Positions 58,578 through 64,000 of a stretch of 64,000 nucleotides of DNA are shown here, one piece after another. Position numbers and translations under genes: made by a program. Positions within the stretch are counted from its first letter, which is position 1, and the number at the start of each line of letters is the position of its first letter. Origin of the DNA: Pseudobacteriovorax antillogorgiicola (GTDB taxonomy: Bacteria > Bdellovibrionota_B > Oligoflexia > Oligoflexales > Oligoflexaceae); assembly GCF_900177345.1 (NCBI RefSeq), contig NZ_FWZT01000020.1, positions 1-64,000 of the forward strand, read 5' to 3'. The notes below the pieces were generated by a model, which was not told the origin of the DNA, ran no database searches, and saw nothing but the letters and a program-made list of their open reading frames with translations.

Positions 58578-60635
58578 CTATATCTTTCCTAAAATCTCGA
58601 CCCGGATCTTAGCTTGAAGAGGCAGTGGTCTATCGAATGTAATTCTATTTAATTGCCGCTTAAAATTACTTTCAGGCTTATCATTAACAAAAACTGTCCA
58701 AACACTCTTTTCTAAATTTTTAACCCCATTTATTTCAAACTCTTGGCGATGATCCATAATGTAGTGATAGCGAACGGATAAGGTCTCCCCTTCTATCATG
58801 GGGCAGCTTGTCTTGATCGTGCTACCTTCAAGTACAAATGAGCTACCATCACAGCTTGCTTGGTTAGCCTTAACCATGACTGTTTCGGGTAAAGGAGCTT
58901 GAGGAAGAGTGAAGGTCTTATTGCTATCGCTGGGGTCCCGATAGCGAATAGTGATTTTCCGGTTCTCTTGGAACTCATCAATTTGAAAATGAAAGGCTTT
59001 GTCCTGATAATCTACTTCCCATGTGCGGTTTTCATCGCTGGGGTCAAAGGCATATAGGTCCATCACGAGGTGATCTTCGCTAAATCCCGATGGATAGCTG
59101 AGAATTGGATCTCCCGGAACCTGGTAGCTAATGGAGTATCGGACGCTATCCAAGGGAGGGCTGGGAAAGCGAATGATCCCGCTTACCTGATCGTGGCTAT
59201 GGGCTATAGGTTGTAGATTGTCATCGAGGACCTTAAGGTCTTTAAGCTCACCCTGATGGGATAATGCGTAGTCGCTTGGCAAGGGGATGTTCTCGCGATA
59301 CTGAGCTTCGATCGCCAAGCCTTCTCCCGGGAGTGTTTTAAAATGGAGTTCGGTGCCAATGACTTGGAATTCAATGCTTTCTAGGTCTTTTCCATCCACG
59401 GTGACGCTCAGCGTTGCCAGATCTGGTTCGGAGCTAAGAGTAAAACTGTCTTTCATACTCGACTCCCCATAGCGGTAGCTGATCTTAATGCTAGCATTGC
59501 GCGGAGGAGCTTCGTTGAAGCGAACCGTTTTACCATCGATCACGATGCCATCGTTGAATTCCACATTGTTAACAAGCACCGCCACGGACTTTGGCAAGGG
59601 AGTTTCCCGCAATGGAAACTGGTATTTTAGCTTGCCATAAAGATCTTCAGATATACTTAAGAAGGTAGGTCCATAGTCGCTGTCGCAGATCGATCCGCTG
59701 GTACCAGAACTCTGGCGAACTAGCTCCTGGTAAAGGTAGGCAGGACGAAAAGCTGATGGACATTGGTCAATCGTGTCAGTGGGTTTCCAGAACAAGCCAT
59801 AGATCCGAACGTCTTCCCCCAGAGTTCGGTAAGCTGCTAGCTTCTCGGTGACGTAATCGACTTCCGCACTTTCAGATTCATCGTTAGCGCACAGAGTGCC
59901 ATCACTGCAATTATCTTCGTCACTTACAATGAGAACTCCTAAATTGGAATTATCTCTTAGCCATTCACCAGAACAGTTCAAGGCATTAGCAATCTGCAAG
60001 AAGCCGCTTTCATCCCCTGTGCCTGCGATTCCAGTATCTAGGATTGCTTTCGCGAAATCGGCTTCTGGCTCGGGATCACTTTTTCTTATTATTTTTGTAA
60101 AGCAGCCATCTGCGGGATCGGTGGTCGTTATTGTGATCTGCCAATCGCTACCGGAAACCTTGCTTAGGAGTGACGGCAGCTCTACTGCAAGCTTCTCGTG
60201 CTCCTCTTGCATGGAATGAGAGTTGTCGACAATGATAAGAAGGTCTAGGATTCCGAAGTCGTTCTGCGAGAAGGCCTCCTCCGCGCGGCTGCCAAGGGTT
60301 CCTTGGGTAAAGTCGTCCCGGTGAGCCGGGCGTGTGATCTGCTGAAAGTCTTGCTGCACCACTTCGTACTTGCGGTTTAAAACTATGGACTGCTTGGCTG
60401 TTCGATAGCTGGCACTGAACTCAACCTCAGTTTCACCGACAGTTGTGGAGTCGAAGGACTTCACAATCCGATAGCTTTGCCGAGCTGCTGTGGACGCCAG
60501 ATCTCTACTGACCGCTGGTGTTCGCTTGTTAAGCAGTTCCGGGCCTTGGGCGCACCCTTGGGTGAAAATACTAGTGATACTAAGAATAGTGATTGATTGG
60601 AAAAGGCGAACTGCCCCTTGGCTTGTCGTAAGCAT
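58578..60635 (-). CDS. vWA-domain surface lipoprotein with tandem beta modules
   Basis: 685 residues. ATG 60635 follows GGGGGGA by five bases; lipobox FTQGC near Cys28. A vWA domain (about 125-345) has the MIDAS start DLLIIVDNSHSM (DxSxS) and a Cys pair cluster (NCSDGTLC). Then come about five tandem ~50-residue beta modules, each with PLP..V.V.VN... and ending ..ISYRY, IEAQYREN, ISYQVPG, VRYHY, VEILGKI, which look like repeats of one domain. Similar layouts serve adhesion or protease-inhibitor binding. The ABC-F gene stops about 70 bases upstream on the same strand. Confidence 0.75.
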   Translation of the reverse strand: MLTTSQGAVRLFQSITILSITSIFTQGCAQGPELLNKRTPAVSRDLASTAARQSYRIVKSFDSTTVGETEVEFSASYRTAKQSIVLNRKYEVVQQDFQQITRPAHRDDFTQGTLGSRAEEAFSQNDFGILDLLIIVDNSHSMQEEHEKLAVELPSLLSKVSGSDWQITITTTDPADGCFTKIIRKSDPEPEADFAKAILDTGIAGTGDESGFLQIANALNCSGEWLRDNSNLGVLIVSDEDNCSDGTLCANDESESAEVDYVTEKLAAYRTLGEDVRIYGLFWKPTDTIDQCPSAFRPAYLYQELVRQSSGTSGSICDSDYGPTFLSISEDLYGKLKYQFPLRETPLPKSVAVLVNNVEFNDGIVIDGKTVRFNEAPPRNASIKISYRYGESSMKDSFTLSSEPDLATLSVTVDGKDLESIEFQVIGTELHFKTLPGEGLAIEAQYRENIPLPSDYALSHQGELKDLKVLDDNLQPIAHSHDQVSGIIRFPSPPLDSVRYSISYQVPGDPILSYPSGFSEDHLVMDLYAFDPSDENRTWEVDYQDKAFHFQIDEFQENRKITIRYRDPSDSNKTFTLPQAPLPETVMVKANQASCDGSSFVLEGSTIKTSCPMIEGETLSVRYHYIMDHRQEFEINGVKNLEKSVWTVFVNDKPESNFKRQLNRITFDRPLPLQAKIRVEILGKI

Positions 60636-60707
60636 TTCTGTCCCCCCTCTAGACAATGAGCCGAGAGAATCCTCGGCAAAAAGTCAAGAGAGGTTTAGAA
60701 GGATTCT

Positions 60708-62318
60708 CTAACTTTGCATTTGTGCTAGCTCTGCACCGCGAGTTTCCACATATTGGCCAAAGCTCACATCATGGAATGTAACACCCTTATTTCCAACTTC
60801 TACAATTCTGGTGGACACAGTTTCTGCGAACTCCAAATCGTGAGTCGCAAACAGAACCGTTCCTTTAAATTCGATCAAGCCGTTGTTAAGAGACGTGATG
60901 GATTCAAGGTCCAAATGGTTGGTGGGCTGGTCCAGAAGAAGCACATTGGCATTCTGAAGCATCATGCGAGATAACATGCAGCGGACTTTCTCCCCTCCAG
61001 AAAGGACTTTAGCCTGCTTCTTGGTGTCTTCCCCCGAAAAAAGCATCCGGCCCAAGAAACCCCGGATAAAGTTTTCCGACTGATCTTCTGAAAACTGACG
61101 GAGCCAGTCGATCAGGTTTAAGTCGCAACCTTCGAAGAAATCATTGAAATCTTTTGGAATATAAGACTGGGAGGTGGTCACACCCCATCGGTAGCTGCCA
61201 TCGTCTGGCTCAACGTGTCCCATCAAGATCTCAAACAAAGTCGAGATAGCAAGTTCAGAGTTACTCACAAGCAGGATTTTATCGCCTTTTTGAACTTCGA
61301 AACTCACGTCATCGAGAATTTTTTCGCCGTTGATCTCTTTTGTTAGACCTTTAACTTCTAGCAGGATATCACCAGCTTCTCGCTCTTGATCGTACTTAAT
61401 GTAGGGGTATTTTCTTGTCGAGGCAGGGATGTCGTCCAAGGTGAGTTTTTCAAGCTGCTTTTTTCTTGCCGTAGCTTGTTTGGATTTCGAAGCGTTAGCA
61501 CTAAAACGTCGGATAAATGCTTCAAGCTCCTTAGCTTTATCTTCGCGCTTTTTGTTTTCGTTGGAGCGCAGTGTTAGGGCAAGTTCACTGGACTTCTTCC
61601 AAAAGTCGTAGTTACCAACATAGAGGCTCACTTTGCGGAAGTCGATGTCGACCATGTGAGTACACACTTGATTTAGAAAGTGTCTATCGTGAGATACAAC
61701 GATAACAGTCTTATCGAAGTCCAATAGAAAGTTTTCCAGCCACTTAATGGCGATCACATCCAAATGGTTGGTAGGCTCGTCAAGGAGGAGGATATCTGGT
61801 TGGCCGAAAAGAGCTTGAGCTAGGAGGACTTTTACCTTGTCTTTATCTTTAAGCTCCGACATGTTTTTCTGATGAAGCTCTTCGCTAACGCCAAGACCAC
61901 TCAGTAGGGTTGCTGCTTCAGATTCGGCTTCCCAGCCTCCCATTTCGGCAAATTCTGATTCTAACTCTGCCGCGCGAATACCATCTTCCTCACTAAACTC
62001 GCCCTTGGCGTAGATGGCGTCTTTTTCTTTGATCACGGTCATCAAGCGTTCGTTGCCAAGCATCACGGTCTGCAAAACTTGCTCGTCGTCATACTGAAAA
62101 TGATCCTGCTTCAACACAGACATGCGCATCCGTGAGCCGATGGATACCTGACCCGTTGTCGGTTCGATTTCTCCCGATAGGATTTTGAGAAAGGTCGACT
62201 TTCCAGCCCCATTAGCGCCTATAACCCCGTAGCAGTTGCCAGGAGTGAATTTGATGTTGACCTCTTCGAAGAGCTTTTTGTTCCCGAAATTGAGGGATAG
62301 GTCCTGTGTTGTAATCAT
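60708..62318 (-). CDS. ABC-F family ATPase with inactive second site
   Basis: 536 residues, ABC-F protein of the YbiT-like group (translation factor type, no membrane domain). First site: Walker A GANGAGKST (34-42), degenerate signature MSELKDKDKVKVLLAQAL, Walker B DILLLDEPTNHLD. Second site: Walker A position reads NSELAIST, with Ile358 in place of the Lys, and Walker B LLLDQPTNHLD with Gln464 in place of Glu; its signature LSGGEKVRCML is intact. A coiled linker with KKREDKAKELEAFIRRFSANASK lies between. ATG 62318 is preferred over TTG 62345. Confidence 0.92.
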   Translation of the reverse strand: MITTQDLSLNFGNKKLFEEVNIKFTPGNCYGVIGANGAGKSTFLKILSGEIEPTTGQVSIGSRMRMSVLKQDHFQYDDEQVLQTVMLGNERLMTVIKEKDAIYAKGEFSEEDGIRAAELESEFAEMGGWEAESEAATLLSGLGVSEELHQKNMSELKDKDKVKVLLAQALFGQPDILLLDEPTNHLDVIAIKWLENFLLDFDKTVIVVSHDRHFLNQVCTHMVDIDFRKVSLYVGNYDFWKKSSELALTLRSNENKKREDKAKELEAFIRRFSANASKSKQATARKKQLEKLTLDDIPASTRKYPYIKYDQEREAGDILLEVKGLTKEINGEKILDDVSFEVQKGDKILLVSNSELAISTLFEILMGHVEPDDGSYRWGVTTSQSYIPKDFNDFFEGCDLNLIDWLRQFSEDQSENFIRGFLGRMLFSGEDTKKQAKVLSGGEKVRCMLSRMMLQNANVLLLDQPTNHLDLESITSLNNGLIEFKGTVLFATHDLEFAETVSTRIVEVGNKGVTFHDVSFGQYVETRGAELAQMQS

Positions 62319-62543
62319 GGAAATAAGATCCTTTTCTGCGTCCAAACCGACAAAGCTCGCTACTATAAACTCTGAAGGTCAATTTGTACAGGTTTCGCGG
62401 ATAATAAATTGGTGTTTAGATTCATTTTTATGAAAAATATGGCTCGGCGCAATCCATAATAATGGCGGATCGCAGAGATCGGAGAGGTAATTCTCTGGTA
62501 ACAGCGCTTCTATCATCTTTGGTAAGTCAATGTGGCTATAAAA

Positions 62544-62572
62544 AAGTCTCCAGAATCGAATCCTGGAGACTT
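62544..62572 (-). terminator. terminator of the Nudix lipoprotein gene
   Basis: AAGTCTCCAG and CTGGAGACTT (10 bp) with a 9-base loop; on the minus strand the stem is followed by TTTTTTATAG. It lies 87 bases beyond the stop at 62659. Confidence 0.85.
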
Positions 62573-62658
62573 CTCTACTATGTGAGCTGCCTATCAATAT
62601 CGATCTCGAAATTTGGCGACGGACCGTAGCGTGTCTGAGTTTTTCGCCAAGATCGAGT

Positions 62659-63195
62659 CTACCAGCCTAATTTTGAGCGAAGAATGCCCTTTTTATCGCC
62701 CCAGCTACCACCGCGATAGGAAAGCCTTTCGATATCATTACGATTGAACCAGCCTTTTTCTAAAAAGCCTTCATCTACAGGCTGGCGGCAGGCGTTGCTC
62801 GCGACAACTTCACAAAGAAAGACGTTGTAACTTATCTTGCCGATAGCACGGACTGCGTAACCACTTTCTTCACAAGTTTCACGCTCCGCTGTTTGGCATG
62901 CAAACTCACCGCCTTTGTTATAGCCACCAGGAAAATCCCAGCCTGGATTGCTACCATAAGGCACGCGAACGAGTAGCGCGCGGTTATCGCGGATCACCAC
63001 ACAGGCAGCAGGGCCTTGAGACCAGTCTTGCAACCGATTGGTACAGTCAGAGCTTCGAGTCTGTGCTAGAGTTTGAGATTGGGTTCCATCAATTACCTGG
63101 ATTTGGTCAGCAGCTGTGTTGTCGGACTCGCTGGTGTCGCTTCCGCAGCTGATGATACTCGCTATAATAGCCATTGGTAGAGCGTGCTTTAACAT
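62659..63195 (-). CDS. exported Nudix hydrolase lipoprotein
   Basis: 178 residues. N-terminal signal MLKHALPMAIIASIISC with lipobox-like IISC (Cys17), then a Ser/Thr-rich spacer and a Nudix domain with the box GGYNKGGEFACQTAERETCEESGY (G-x5-E-x7-REUxEExG, Arg/Glu catalytic residues intact). Five or so Cys in the mature part (e.g. CTNRL, ACVVIRD, FACQ, ETCEE, FLCEV) could form disulfides, consistent with an oxidising compartment. The substrate is unknown; Nudix enzymes hydrolyse nucleoside diphosphate derivatives. Confidence 0.82.
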   Translation of the reverse strand: MLKHALPMAIIASIISCGSDTSESDNTAADQIQVIDGTQSQTLAQTRSSDCTNRLQDWSQGPAACVVIRDNRALLVRVPYGSNPGWDFPGGYNKGGEFACQTAERETCEESGYAVRAIGKISYNVFLCEVVASNACRQPVDEGFLEKGWFNRNDIERLSYRGGSWGDKKGILRSKLGW

Positions 63196-63458
63196 AAATA
63201 CCTCTTTTGGTGAGTGCCTTATGAGGGCGATTGATTTTAGCAGTTGGTCATGTGCTGGACTGTAATTGCAAGATCAAGACAATGGCAATACTCGAAACAC
63301 TCAGCGGTTCTCACGGCCTCCTCGACGGTGAGTTTTTCTTGTTTATAAATATAGAATGAACCAGCCAGTAAAAAGCTTTATGGAGGCTTAACTTTGTTGC
63401 CGATCTATGAATTGCCTTTTGTGATAAGGGCATTTTTGGGCATGATATCTCTTTTGTA

Positions 63459-63923
63459 CTACGAGTTGCGATTAGCGAGAATGCTAGCCAGAGCTTCGTG
63501 CAAATTCGGCTCTGGAGTATCTTTCAGTAGATGGGGATAGTGCTGGCCGAGATCGAAGTAGAAACGATCGACCTGTTGCTCTAAGTCTTGGCGACGCTGG
63601 ATTTCAGACTGCAACTGAACTTTGGTTTTCTCTAACTCGTCATAACTTTGACGGTATCGAGTTTCTTGTTCCTCTATAGCTAGCTCTCTACTCTTGATGG
63701 TGTCTTCTGCCATAATCCTATAGTGCTTCAGTCGCTTAAGTTCATCGTCTGTATTTTTTAACTGTCGCATAAGTTCTTGGCAACGAGTTTCAGCCTGCTC
63801 TCGTTTCTGCTCTGTAGCAGCAAGAGACTCTTTGTGTTGCATGAGATGTTTTTCTAGGGACTCTGCGCGAGACGTTTTGAGTTGTAGCCATTCACTTGGG
63901 TCGAATTGATCCCAGTCGTCCAT
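63459..63923 (-). CDS. coiled-coil protein
   Basis: 154 residues, almost all coiled coil (LKTSRAESLEKHLMQHKESLAATEQKRE through LQSEIQRRQDLEQQV) with a short globular C-terminus (FYFDLGQHYPHLLKD). ATG 63923 (MDDWDQFDPSEW) is chosen over an upstream GTG. Cytoplasmic; possibly a partner of a larger machine whose other genes lie outside the window. The family is not recognised. Confidence 0.65.
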   Translation of the reverse strand: MDDWDQFDPSEWLQLKTSRAESLEKHLMQHKESLAATEQKREQAETRCQELMRQLKNTDDELKRLKHYRIMAEDTIKSRELAIEEQETRYRQSYDELEKTKVQLQSEIQRRQDLEQQVDRFYFDLGQHYPHLLKDTPEPNLHEALASILANRNS

Positions 63924-64000
63924 CGTCTGCCTGCCTTGATCGGGCACTAGCAGATTGTAGACTTTACTAAGTTTATTTTTGTAGTTTTGTAAGTTTTCTT

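Noticed and set aside
63237-63314. Minus-strand mini frame ending FEYCHCLDLAITVQHMTNC
   Set aside because: Residue character is protein-like and a GTG follows GAGGAGG, but spacing is only two bases, the frame has no ATG and no homologue is known to me; not enough to call a gene.

Overview
The window is chromosomal DNA from a Gram-negative bacterium. Outer-membrane-type lipoproteins, an OmpA-domain protein, periplasmic binding proteins, several large sensor kinases with 7TM-DISM or Cache-like inputs, a TatT-type TRAP transporter and an AgmX/PglI-like periplasmic protein all point to a free-living member of the old deltaproteobacterial assemblage. My best guess is Bdellovibrionota/Oligoflexia, inferred from gene style and not from a marker gene. 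I saw no rRNA, tRNA, CRISPR array, prophage or insertion sequence.

Layout. 1-5.5 kb: a truncated S9-peptidase relic, a cytoplasmic helical-repeat protein, the purK-purE pair, then a small island with a cysteine-bearing hydrophobic protein, a mini membrane protein and an HNH nuclease. 5.5-10.6 kb: OmpA-domain protein, a CheA-like 7TM-DISM kinase, a solute-binding-like protein and a SnoaL-like protein. 10.7-12.8 kb: a GntR(YtrA)-ABC exporter operon with overlapping genes. 12.9-16.7 kb: a ferric-iron ABC importer behind two Fur-box-like sites. 16.9-22.7 kb: pyrophosphatase, hybrid kinase, SDR, START-domain protein and small ORFs. 23-28 kb: a second Fur-box-preceded operon of imelysin, di-haem DUF1111 oxidoreductase, second imelysin and HTTM membrane protein. 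28-33 kb: fatty acid desaturase, an NP-repeat secreted protein, peroxiredoxin and a sensor kinase. 33.4-37.2 kb: TatT-DctP-DctQ-DctM TRAP operon. 37.2-40.3 kb: alkaline phosphatase behind an unusual sialidase-like/glycosyltransferase-like fusion. 40.4-45.9 kb: a cysteine-cluster protein, AgmX-like protein, HAMP-like membrane protein, cyclase-like membrane protein and a GNAT-like protein. 45.9-46.2 kb: a compact array of nine hairpin repeats. 46.9-52.7 kb: HTH-plus-helical-repeat regulator, a paralogue of the 0.5 kb helical-repeat protein, and two surface lipoproteins. 53-64 kb: a second HAMP-like protein, hybrid kinase, DUF4423-like regulator with a small exported partner, vWA lipoprotein, ABC-F protein with a dead second ATPase site, an exported Nudix lipoprotein and a coiled-coil protein.

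How it fits together: two separate iron-acquisition operons carry Fur-like operators, so iron starvation probably induces both the FbpABC importer and the imelysin/haem-oxidoreductase/HTTM system. The rest is largely signalling and envelope biology. The most promising undescribed element is the 45.9-46.2 kb array. Its repeats read TTGGTCCCCACCAA, their departures from consensus keep plus-strand RNA pairing, and a candidate promoter lies before them and a terminator-like outer hairpin after them. I propose a multi-hairpin small RNA with UCCCC loops, which remains to be tested.
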